A stretch of DNA of 64,000 nucleotides, taken from positions 85,252 to 149,251 of the forward strand of contig NZ_VAUW01000009.1 in assembly GCF_005771495.1 (NCBI RefSeq), written 5' to 3'. Source of the stretch: Maribacter sp. ACAM166 (GTDB lineage Bacteria > Bacteroidota > Bacteroidia > Flavobacteriales > Flavobacteriaceae). A program made the position numbers and the translations under genes. Of the stretch, positions 18,769-29,389 are shown piece after piece (within the stretch, counting starts at the first letter, position 1; each line of letters starts with the position of its first letter). The notes below the pieces were generated by a model. That model did no database searches. It had not been told where the DNA came from and was given only the letters and a program-made list of their open reading frames with translations.

Positions 18769-19503
18769 ATGACAACATTAGTAAGAATTATAGTAGCACT
18801 TGTTCTGGCCCTATTACTTTCCTCTTGCGGCTTTGATATTAATTTCGGAGATTTTGGCTCAGGGGAAAAAGGCAACGGAGTAGTCGTTGAAGAAACAAGG
18901 GAAATCACTGAAGAGTTTACCGTGGTATCAGCATCTGAAGGTATCGATGTCTATGTTACCCAAGGTACTGATTTTGACATTTTAGTTGAGGCAGATGAAA
19001 ACATCATGGATTTAATCGGTACTGATATTAAAAGTGGAAAATTAAAAATCCATACGATAGAAAACATAGGTAGCGCTACTAAAAAGGTCTATGTAACCTT
19101 ACCGACAGTAACTGGTTTACATGCTTCAAGTGGGGCTCATTTAACTGCCGAAAATATGATACAAACTGAAAAATTGGTAGTGGACGCTAGCAGTGGAGCT
19201 AGGTTAAATGCAAATGTCAATGTAACAACGGACATGGAAATAGATGCCAGCAGTGGTGCCAATATTAAACTATCCGGTACTGCTAAAGAAGTGTATGTAG
19301 ATGCTAGCAGTGGTGCAAATATTAAAGCAAATGACCTTTTGACCTTAGCGTGTAATGCCGATGCTAGTAGTGGTGCCTATGTTAGTATTCATGTACAGAA
19401 TAATCTAACCGCAGAAGCTTCTAGTGGTGGTAATATTTCTTATAAAGGTAAACCCTCTGTGCAGAAGAACAAATCGGTTTCTGGTAGCGTACACAAGTAT
19501 TAA
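18769..19503 (+). CDS. Head GIN domain-containing (DUF2807) lipoprotein
   Basis: A 244-residue lipoprotein (signal IIVALVLALLLSSCGF) with the auto-transporter-like head-GIN (DUF2807) beta-solenoid. It starts with EFTVVSASEGIDVYVTQG and then repeats a DASSGA turn five times (ASSGAHL, ASSGARL, ASSGANI twice, ASSGAYV) plus ASSGGNI. Each coil is about 20 residues. Located at the surface or periplasmic face of the outer membrane. Function unknown. Follows PspC by 96 bp and is followed by a strong hairpin terminator, closing the padR-pspC unit. Confidence 0.92.
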   Translation: MTTLVRIIVALVLALLLSSCGFDINFGDFGSGEKGNGVVVEETREITEEFTVVSASEGIDVYVTQGTDFDILVEADENIMDLIGTDIKSGKLKIHTIENIGSATKKVYVTLPTVTGLHASSGAHLTAENMIQTEKLVVDASSGARLNANVNVTTDMEIDASSGANIKLSGTAKEVYVDASSGANIKANDLLTLACNADASSGAYVSIHVQNNLTAEASSGGNISYKGKPSVQKNKSVSGSVHKY

Positions 19504-19524
19504 AAATCATCAATCAACTTCATC

Positions 19525-19556
19525 TGAAAACCTGCTGAATTATCAGTGGGTTTTCA
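19525..19556 (+). terminator. Rho-independent terminator after head-GIN gene
   Basis: Stem TGAAAACC (19525-19532) with GGTTTTCA (19549-19556), extended inward by TGCTGA/TCAGTG with two wobbles, a 4-nt loop, and a T run directly after. It starts 21 bp past the head-GIN stop. Confidence 0.85.
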
Positions 19557-19591
19557 TTTTTTAGTTACTACCTATTCTGTATATTAGTAGC

Positions 19592-20605
19592 ATGCAAATA
19601 CAGTTAAAAAAATTCACGTTACCACTAAAGCATACCTTTAGCATCTCTAGAGAATCTCATGATTTTCAAGATACTATGATTGCTTCACTAACATTAAATG
19701 GCAAAACGGGGTTTGGGGAAGCAACTTCAAATCCGTATTACAAAATCACTATAGAAACTATGATGACCGAAATTATGGCCATCAAAAGTGAACTTGAAAA
19801 CTTTAAATTTACAACACCTGAAATTTTCCATGCTTTTTTGATAAACAAAGGGTTATCTAACTTCGCAATTTGCGCTTTAGATTTAGCTGCTCATGACCTT
19901 TATGGAAAAATGTTAGGTAAGTCATTACATGAAATTTGGTCTACTAGCACCGATTATTACCCGGTTACAAACTATACAATAGGCATTGCTCCTATTGACG
20001 TAATGTTGACCAAAATGAAAGAGATGCCTTGGCCTATCTATAAAATTAAATTAGGGACTGCGGATGATGTAGCTATAGTAAGAGAACTTAGAAATCATAC
20101 AGATGCGATATTTAGAATTGATGCCAATTGTGCATGGACCGCTAGAGAAACCATCTATAATGCTCCGCTGTTAAAAGAACTAGGAGTAGAATTTTTAGAG
20201 CAACCGCTAAAAGCAGATGATTGGTCTGGTATGGAAGAAGTTATGCACCATAGTGTTCTACCCGTTATTGCAGATGAAAGTTGTATCGTAGAAAGTGATG
20301 TCGAAAAATGCGCTCTTCATTATAGTGGTATCAATATTAAATTGACCAAATGTGGCGGACTCACCCCTGCCCTACGTATGATACATAAGGCTAAAGATTT
20401 AGGTATAAAAGTTATGGTTGGTTGCATGACGGAATCTACTGTTGGTATCTCTGCCATTGCGCAGTTGTTACCACAATTAGATTATGTGGATATGGATGGT
20501 GCACTGTTACTTAAAAGTGATATTGCTACAGGAGTTAAAATTGAATCAGACGGGAAAGTGATTTTTCCAGAACTTGCCGGAAGCGGTATACAGCTTTTAG
20601 ATTAA
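19592..20605 (+). CDS. Dipeptide epimerase (L-Ala-D/L-Glu epimerase-like, enolase superfamily)
   Basis: A 337-residue enolase-superfamily enzyme. The N-terminal capping domain (KHTFSISRES) precedes a barrel with the catalytic Lys pair in YKIKLGT (about 151-153), metal ligands in FRIDANCAW (Asp about 177), EQPL (Glu about 203) and ADESC (Asp about 229), and the opposite Lys in IKLTKCGG (about 252). This arrangement is that of muconate-lactonizing subgroup dipeptide epimerases, which racemise L-Ala-Glu dipeptides from murein. The specificity could be for another dipeptide. The stop overlaps the start of the aminotransferase-like gene (TAATG), so they are coupled and probably serve peptidoglycan peptide recycling. 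Confidence 0.9.
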   Translation: MQIQLKKFTLPLKHTFSISRESHDFQDTMIASLTLNGKTGFGEATSNPYYKITIETMMTEIMAIKSELENFKFTTPEIFHAFLINKGLSNFAICALDLAAHDLYGKMLGKSLHEIWSTSTDYYPVTNYTIGIAPIDVMLTKMKEMPWPIYKIKLGTADDVAIVRELRNHTDAIFRIDANCAWTARETIYNAPLLKELGVEFLEQPLKADDWSGMEEVMHHSVLPVIADESCIVESDVEKCALHYSGINIKLTKCGGLTPALRMIHKAKDLGIKVMVGCMTESTVGISAIAQLLPQLDYVDMDGALLLKSDIATGVKIESDGKVIFPELAGSGIQLLD

Positions 20606-21639
20606 TGTTTACCATCGATGAATTTCCTGGAAGAGAACTAAAAATAAACGGTAAAGATTATCTATACTTTGGTGGAACTTCTTACTTAGGCTTACAAACA
20701 GACACTAAATTTCAATCGCTATTCATTGAGAATATCAAAAAATATGGTACTACCTACAGTGCATCACGAAAATCTAATATTCGTATTTCAATATTCGATG
20801 AATCTGAACTTTACCTATCAAAACTAGTAGGCTCAGAAGCTTGTATTACAATGTCATCAGGTTATTTAGCAGGACAATTGGTCTGCGATTTTTTCAATCA
20901 TACCGACTATCAATTATATTATGCTCCGAATACCCACTCCGCTTTATTTAGAGGGCAACAAAAGGTCTATACCAATTGGAAGGAACTCAAAAATGATATT
21001 AAAAAAAACCAAGGAAAAAACCATATTGTTTTCTTAGACAGCATTGATTTTAATGGAAACAATTATCCCAATTTCAAACCGCTGCAAGATTTACCTTTAA
21101 AGGATATTATTCTTATTATCGATGATTCACATGGCATCGGCATAACAGGTGATAACGGTGGTGGCAGCTACAGCTTTATAAAATCTTTAAAACCAAAAGA
21201 ATTGTTAGTTTCCTCTTCATTAGGTAAAGGATTTGGAATACAGGCAGGTGCAATTTTCGGTGCTAAGCACAGAATAGAGAAATTTAAAGAAACCCAATTT
21301 TATGGTGGTTCAAGTCCGGCTACGCCAGCTTCCCTAGCTACTATACTAGACGCACAATATCTAACTGCCGACAAGAGAGCCTTATTGAACCGAAACACTG
21401 CGTTATTCTTAACTAATTTATCCGATCCATCGCTGTTCTTAACTACCAAAAGTCATCCAACTTTTAGTTTTCAAAACGAGACATTGACAATGCAGCTTGA
21501 GGAAAAAGGTATCTTAGTTACAAATTTTAGATACCCTACCAAAGATGATACATTGATGAGTCGCATCGTTATTAGCGCTTCACATACAACTGAAGATATC
21601 ATAACCTTATGTAACATTCTAAATTCACTTTCCTTTTAA
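20605..21639 (+). CDS. PLP-dependent aminotransferase class I/II (alpha-oxoamine synthase-like)
   Basis: A 344-residue fold-type I PLP enzyme resembling 8-amino-7-oxononanoate synthase (BioF). Seen are YFGGTSYLGLQ at the start, MSSGYLAGQL, the PLP-ring Asp/His segment IIDDSHGIGITG (about 172-183) and the Schiff-base Lys in SSSLGKGFGIQAG (about 208). The chain is shorter than BioF (about 385), and the gene sits in an epimerase operon rather than with biotin genes, so true BioF activity is doubtful. It overlaps the dipeptide epimerase by one base, a pairing seen in other Bacteroidetes, and may act on an amino acid released from murein peptides. Confidence 0.85.
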   Translation: MFTIDEFPGRELKINGKDYLYFGGTSYLGLQTDTKFQSLFIENIKKYGTTYSASRKSNIRISIFDESELYLSKLVGSEACITMSSGYLAGQLVCDFFNHTDYQLYYAPNTHSALFRGQQKVYTNWKELKNDIKKNQGKNHIVFLDSIDFNGNNYPNFKPLQDLPLKDIILIIDDSHGIGITGDNGGGSYSFIKSLKPKELLVSSSLGKGFGIQAGAIFGAKHRIEKFKETQFYGGSSPATPASLATILDAQYLTADKRALLNRNTALFLTNLSDPSLFLTTKSHPTFSFQNETLTMQLEEKGILVTNFRYPTKDDTLMSRIVISASHTTEDIITLCNILNSLSF

Positions 21640-21778
21640 ACTTAAGACATACTTAGTAATTGTCAGTAATTATTAGAGTAATCGTAAATTTAAGTTGTTT
21701 TTATTAACAAATCTTGTATATATTTTCGTATCTTTTTAATACATATACAATTCTTTAACTAACCAAAACATTATCACT

Positions 21779-22225
21779 ATGAAAAAAATTATAGGATTAG
21801 TTTTATTGATGCTCATCTTGATTTCCGCAGCCTCGACCAACGCTATTAACGAGAACTACATGCATTCTATTGAAGGTACTTGGGAATTGGAAAGCTTTTA
21901 TAATTATGACGGACAACAAGTAATCGATACCGTGCCCACCACTGATGGTTATAGACAGGTTAAAATGTACTACAATGGAAAAATAATGTGGAGTCGTTAT
22001 GTGCCTGTTGACAAAATTGGAAGATTTGGTTATGGCACGTATAGCATCACAGACAATCAACTCATAGAAACTATTGAGTATGGAGATAATGAAATGATGA
22101 TGGCAATGGATACCTTAAGTATTTTCACTTTCGAACTACAACTTAGCGATGATAAATTCAGTCAAATAAGCTTAGATGAAGAAGGAAATAGAACCTTCTC
22201 TGAAAACTACAAGAGAATAGACTAA
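21779..22225 (+). CDS. Small exported lipocalin-like protein
   Basis: A 148-residue protein with a Sec signal (KKIIGLVLLMLILISAASTN) and a beta-rich domain opening with SIEGTWELESFYNYDG, a pattern of lipocalin-like Bacteroidetes proteins. It continues VKMYYNGKIMWSRYVP and ends in RTFSENYKRID. It probably binds a small ligand in the periplasm. No closer function is recognisable. Monocistronic, with a hairpin 13 bp after the stop. Confidence 0.75.
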   Translation: MKKIIGLVLLMLILISAASTNAINENYMHSIEGTWELESFYNYDGQQVIDTVPTTDGYRQVKMYYNGKIMWSRYVPVDKIGRFGYGTYSITDNQLIETIEYGDNEMMMAMDTLSIFTFELQLSDDKFSQISLDEEGNRTFSENYKRID

Positions 22226-22238
22226 CAAGGATTAAAAT

Positions 22239-22274
22239 ATAAAAGCGTCGCTTCTTTCGAAACGGCGCTTTTAT
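22239..22274. terminator. Bidirectional terminator hairpin
   Basis: ATAAAAGCG (22239-22247) pairs with CGCTTTTAT (22266-22274). The stem extends inward by TCG/CGG with one wobble. It lies between the lipocalin-like gene (plus) and trxB (minus), which converge, and A/T runs on both sides allow use in both directions. Confidence 0.85.
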
Positions 22275-22294
22275 ATATACTACTACAGTTTCAG

Positions 22295-23278
22295 CTACAA
22301 CTTATACTGACCTGCCACAGACTCTTCTACAGAACCTATTGTAGCCAAATATCGCTCGGCATCTAAAGCTGCCATGCAACCTGTACCAGCAGCTGTTACA
22401 GCTTGTCTGTATTCCTTATCTTGAGCATCTCCACTAGCAAAAACACCTGGTAGGTTAGTCTTTGTAGATTTTCCTTTAGTTATTAGATAGCCCGTTTCGT
22501 CCATATCTAACTGGTCTTTGAAAATATCGGTATTAGGTTTATGCCCAATGGCGATAAACAAACCTGTAATAGTAATATCTTCTTTTTTTCCGGTTTGGTT
22601 ATTTACCATTCGTAAACCTTCAACGACCTGCTCTCCAAGAACCTCATCAACTTCTGTGTTATACCGTATCTCGATATTCTTAAGGCTATTCACTCTATGT
22701 TGCATTGCTTTCGAAGCTCGCATTTGGTCTTTACGCACCAACATGGTTACTTTATTGCAAATATTGGCAAGGTATGAAGCTTCTTCTGCAGCTGTGTCTC
22801 CTGCCCCAACAATAGCGACATCTTGACCTTTATAGAAAAATCCATCACAAACCGCACAGGCAGAAACACCACCTCCACGTAAACGTTGCTCACTTGGAAT
22901 ATTTAAATATTTAGCAGTAGCCCCTGTTGAAATTATAACAGTTTCTGCCTCTATTTGTTTTTCTCCATCGGCAGTTATTTTATGAATACCTCCTTTTTCT
23001 TTTGAAAATTCAACCGCGGTGATCATTCCTATTCTTACCTCCGTACCAAAACGTTCTGCTTGTTGTTGCAATTCCAACATCATGGTAGGTCCGTCGACAC
23101 CCTCTGCATATCCTGGGAAATTATCTACTTCTGTGGTAGTGGTCAATTGCCCACCTGGCTCCATTCCTGTATACATAACAGGTTTTAAATCGGCACGGGC
23201 CGCATAAATTGCCGCAGTATAACCCGCTGGGCCAGATCCTATAATTAATGTTTTAACACGTTCTATTTTATCAGACAT
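22295..23278 (-). CDS. trxB: Thioredoxin-disulfide reductase
   Basis: A 327-residue NADPH-dependent flavoprotein. The start at 23278 (MSDKIERVKTLIIGSGPAGY) is chosen because the FAD motif GSGPAGYTAAIYAARA begins right after it. The 46 upstream in-frame residues look like translated spacer. Other motifs are GGQLTTTTEVDNFPGY, the redox-active CAVCDG, the NADPH motif VGAGDTAAEEA and the C-terminal GVFASGDAQDKEYRQA. It reduces thioredoxin in the cytosol. Length and motifs are standard. Single gene, converging on the lipocalin-like gene. Confidence 0.97.
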   Translation of the reverse strand: MSDKIERVKTLIIGSGPAGYTAAIYAARADLKPVMYTGMEPGGQLTTTTEVDNFPGYAEGVDGPTMMLELQQQAERFGTEVRIGMITAVEFSKEKGGIHKITADGEKQIEAETVIISTGATAKYLNIPSEQRLRGGGVSACAVCDGFFYKGQDVAIVGAGDTAAEEASYLANICNKVTMLVRKDQMRASKAMQHRVNSLKNIEIRYNTEVDEVLGEQVVEGLRMVNNQTGKKEDITITGLFIAIGHKPNTDIFKDQLDMDETGYLITKGKSTKTNLPGVFASGDAQDKEYRQAVTAAGTGCMAALDAERYLATIGSVEESVAGQYKL

Positions 23279-23936
23279 AATATCAATTAGTTCAGTTATC
23301 CTTCTCTTGTACAAAAGTAGCTTTTTGAGCAAAAACCTTACAATTAAATTATCAAAAGTTTTATTTCTACTTTGAGGATCAATATAACAAATTGATTGTT
23401 GATAGCTGCTCACCATCTCCTAACAAAATCTTAAAATTTAGTGAAAAAATAAATCTTTACTATAATCAAACTGTTTGTGATTTTAAGAATCTATATTTAA
23501 AACTGGATGAGAGTATTACAATGTGCCACAAGAGAAGATTTTAATAGTCACCGTATTCTGTTTGATGCAATAAATAAGATTATTGATAAAGCAAAACCAC
23601 CGTATAGAATAAAAATAAACAAGGTATTAAACATACTCTAAAATAGGTCCAGCCCAATATCAAACTATTTAATAGTTCGAGACTGTAGGCGATTATATTA
23701 AAGACATTATACCAGAACGTAATTATGTAAGCCTACTTTACCACGAGCGCTTCTTATGAAATACTAAAGAATGAAAAATTTCTAACAATTCATACTTCTT
23801 TCATTATTAACCTTAACCTGGTCGAAAGATATACTTACAAGTTTATAGTAATAGAGGACATAAAAACACCAAACGGTCTCACTAAAAACACTGAACGGGA
23901 CCATCTCTTAAATTGTATAGAGCCGTAGCTCCTAAT
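23279..23936. other. Gap between trxB and the FGE-like gene; possible decayed coding
   Basis: No intact gene is visible. On the plus strand from 23506 a short frame reads MRVLQCATREDFNSHRILFD and stops after about 44 codons. Another frame near 23685-23760 reads DYIKDIIPERNYVSLLYHER. Both look protein-like but are broken and not recognised, so a decayed gene is possible. The promoter of trxB should lie in the first 150 bp. Confidence 0.3.
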
Positions 23937-25073
23937 TTACTTTTCCCCTATCATTTCAGCAGAAGCTACCGTTCTAAAACCTGTATGTTCCAATGCAGAA
24001 TCCATACTAGAACCCATACGGGCAGAAACGCGATAACTAGCGCAGTACGAAACACTACACAAAAAAGAGCCCCCCTTAATAACTTTCTCCTGCGCTAATG
24101 GATTGTTCGGTGTAAAGGGACGGGTTGCACCTGTAGGATTAACCAACGTAGCATGTTGACCTTTTATTTCTTTATAGTATTTACCATTATACCAATCACT
24201 TGTCCATTCCCAAACATTTCCGGCCATATCGTATACCCCGTATGCATTTGGTGGATATGATTTTACAGGAGCCCTAAGTTCAAAACCATCTGCTTTCGTA
24301 TTATCTACCGGAAAATCACCTTCCCACGTATTCGCTTTGTGGTTTAATGAATCTTCTTCATTACCCCAGGTATAAACTGTACCGTAAGCACCAGCCCTTG
24401 AAGCTAATTCCCATTCAGCTTCCGTTGGTAAACGTCTTTCTGACCATTCGCAATACGCTAACGCATCTTCGTAAGCGACTTGTACCACAGGATAATTTCC
24501 CTTTCCTTCTATTGAACTTTTAGGCCCGTTTGGATGCTGCCAACTAGCACCTATAGTCCAATCCCACCATTGAGAAAAATCATAAAGATTGGCAACTGGT
24601 GATTTTGATTTCTTAAAGGTCAATGATCCCGGTTGTAAAATAGAATCATGCGGTTTGGGAGTGTTAGGAGGCACTTGTTTTTTAAGTTCCTCCCAGTCAA
24701 TACCGCGTTCAGCTACAGTAACGTAGCTGGTTACTTCTACAAACGTTGCAAATTCTTTATTGGTCACCTCGGTGGCATCCATAAAAAAGCCGTCTACCAT
24801 TACCTCAATTGCAGGTTTTTCATGGTCCATTGCCATTTTATCTTCGGTAACGGCGCCTTGCTTAAAAGTCGCTCCAGGAATCCACACCATCCCTTTAGGT
24901 GTGTTCAATCCCTCTGGTTGTATCACCAGAAGTTTGTGATCCTCAACTTTAGAAGCAGCAATATCCTCTTCAATTGTAGCTTCTTGTTTTTTTTTATCCT
25001 CCGATTCTGACTTACAATTCGTCAGTGTTACCAAAAGAATACCTAATACTAGAATTTTAATACTATTCTTCAT
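23937..25073 (-). CDS. Formylglycine-generating enzyme family lipoprotein (sulfatase-maturation type)
   Basis: A 378-residue lipoprotein (signal ILVLGILLVTLTNCKS) with an FGE-sulfatase domain. Markers are GMVWIPGATFKQGA at the N-end of the domain, FFMDATEVTNKEFATFV, CEWSERRLPTEAEWELASRA, MAGNVWEWTSDWY and the C-terminal KGGSFLCSVSYCASYR. The two cysteines of that last motif (about C339 and C344) match in spacing the copper-binding catalytic pair of eukaryotic and aerobic bacterial FGE, so the enzyme may be active rather than a mere structural homologue. FGE converts a sulfatase Cys to formylglycine. No sulfatase gene is in the window. The beta-galactosidase gene is 54 bp upstream on the same strand and is probably co-transcribed. 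Confidence 0.88.
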   Translation of the reverse strand: MKNSIKILVLGILLVTLTNCKSESEDKKKQEATIEEDIAASKVEDHKLLVIQPEGLNTPKGMVWIPGATFKQGAVTEDKMAMDHEKPAIEVMVDGFFMDATEVTNKEFATFVEVTSYVTVAERGIDWEELKKQVPPNTPKPHDSILQPGSLTFKKSKSPVANLYDFSQWWDWTIGASWQHPNGPKSSIEGKGNYPVVQVAYEDALAYCEWSERRLPTEAEWELASRAGAYGTVYTWGNEEDSLNHKANTWEGDFPVDNTKADGFELRAPVKSYPPNAYGVYDMAGNVWEWTSDWYNGKYYKEIKGQHATLVNPTGATRPFTPNNPLAQEKVIKGGSFLCSVSYCASYRVSARMGSSMDSALEHTGFRTVASAEMIGEK

Positions 25074-25127
25074 ACGCTAAATATAACTCTTCCCATTTTT
25101 TTAGCATCATATCTATCTTAAAAGAAC

Positions 25128-28331
<3,204 letters not shown>

Positions 28332-28539
28332 TTACTTATTTAGGTTTTAAACTATTTCAATCGTCTTCTAAAACATATTTTAAGCGTAGTCTTTTCATGT
28401 AAAAGATGCGCTAGCTGTCTATTATCGCTAATATTTGAAACTTCAAAAATTTGAGTGTCAATACTAATTTCATCTTTGCAAATTACAATTAAACTTACTA
28501 ATGAAAAAAGGAGAACTAAAATGTAATTGGATATTTACT

Positions 28540-29130
28540 TAGTTAACGATTAAGGACTTTCTAAAGCTGGCTGGTACAGTCTATAATTTAAGGGTATAAA
28601 TACCAGAAGGTAATATTTTCTATGTAGATATAAAACACTGAATACCAGTTGAACATTAAGGAATACAGCAACATCATTGCCCCAGTTGTACCAAATATTT
28701 ACAAATACACACTAGTCGCTTCTTCCATCTGAAAATATAGTATACAGGAGAATGGATTAGGGTGCGTACCCACTCCAAAACATTCTTCTAATAGTTCTTC
28801 TGTATCTCCACCAATAATATACTCAATGTATACTTCTTTTGTATGTTGGACTATTGGTTCACCGTAATTTAAAAATCGGTGATGGTGACAATAGAATATC
28901 CAACAATTGTTTGAACATCCCTACCAGTGAATGCTAATTATATCTCCCTAGTTCTTATTTTGTTACATGTAACATTGATCTAACGTAAAATCAACCAATA
29001 ACCGCTTGACCTTTACCTAATTGTCTGCTTTTTTTGTGCCAGCACACACCTGTTCGGTACCATTGTAACGCTTCAAAAACAGGAATCGCACATCTGTCCT
29101 TACATCAAAACTACCCCGAAAAAAGTTTTA
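28540..29130 (-). pseudogene. Decayed gene for a secreted protein with a type IX sorting tail
   Basis: The minus strand carries scattered coding pieces in shifting frames: FDVRTDVRFLFLKRYNGTEQ, a run of about 40 codons beginning GEPIVQHTKEVYIEYIIGGD, then LNVQLVFSV, LPSGIYTLKL and KSLIVN followed by a stop at about 28540. The last three are the usual signature of a T9SS type A C-terminal sorting domain. Multiple stops and frameshifts interrupt it. The full family is not recognisable. The stretch from 28323 to 28539 shows nothing else. Confidence 0.45.
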
Positions 29131-29197
29131 TATTAACTATTTATCTTGAATATTAGTGGCTTGTGCAACGGTTACTTTTCTTGTGCTGTATTATTTA

Positions 29198-29232
29198 AAA
29201 AGGACGTTCGGTTTAGTACCAAACGTCCTTTT
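29198..29232. terminator. Bidirectional terminator hairpin
   Basis: AAAAGGACGTT (29198-29208) pairs with AACGTCCTTTT (29222-29232), with a small inner GGT/ACC helix. T-rich sequence follows on both strands. It lies 158 bp past the stop of the collagen-like gene on the minus strand. Confidence 0.8.
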
Positions 29233-29389
29233 CTTTTACAAAGTAATTTTTTATTTTTAATCCATCATGTAGTTTAAAAAACATCTAATTTCTAGGTGTT
29301 TTTCTCCTAAATAACTGAAATAATGCATTCTCTGAAAAAGAAAATACTTCTGTCAGTCTTATTCAACGTGCGGATTTGTCGTTTTTGTA

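Noticed and set aside
23279..23416. N-terminal extension of 46 residues for thioredoxin reductase
   Set aside because: Family members begin right before the FAD-binding motif. The extension has no domain or signal-peptide character.
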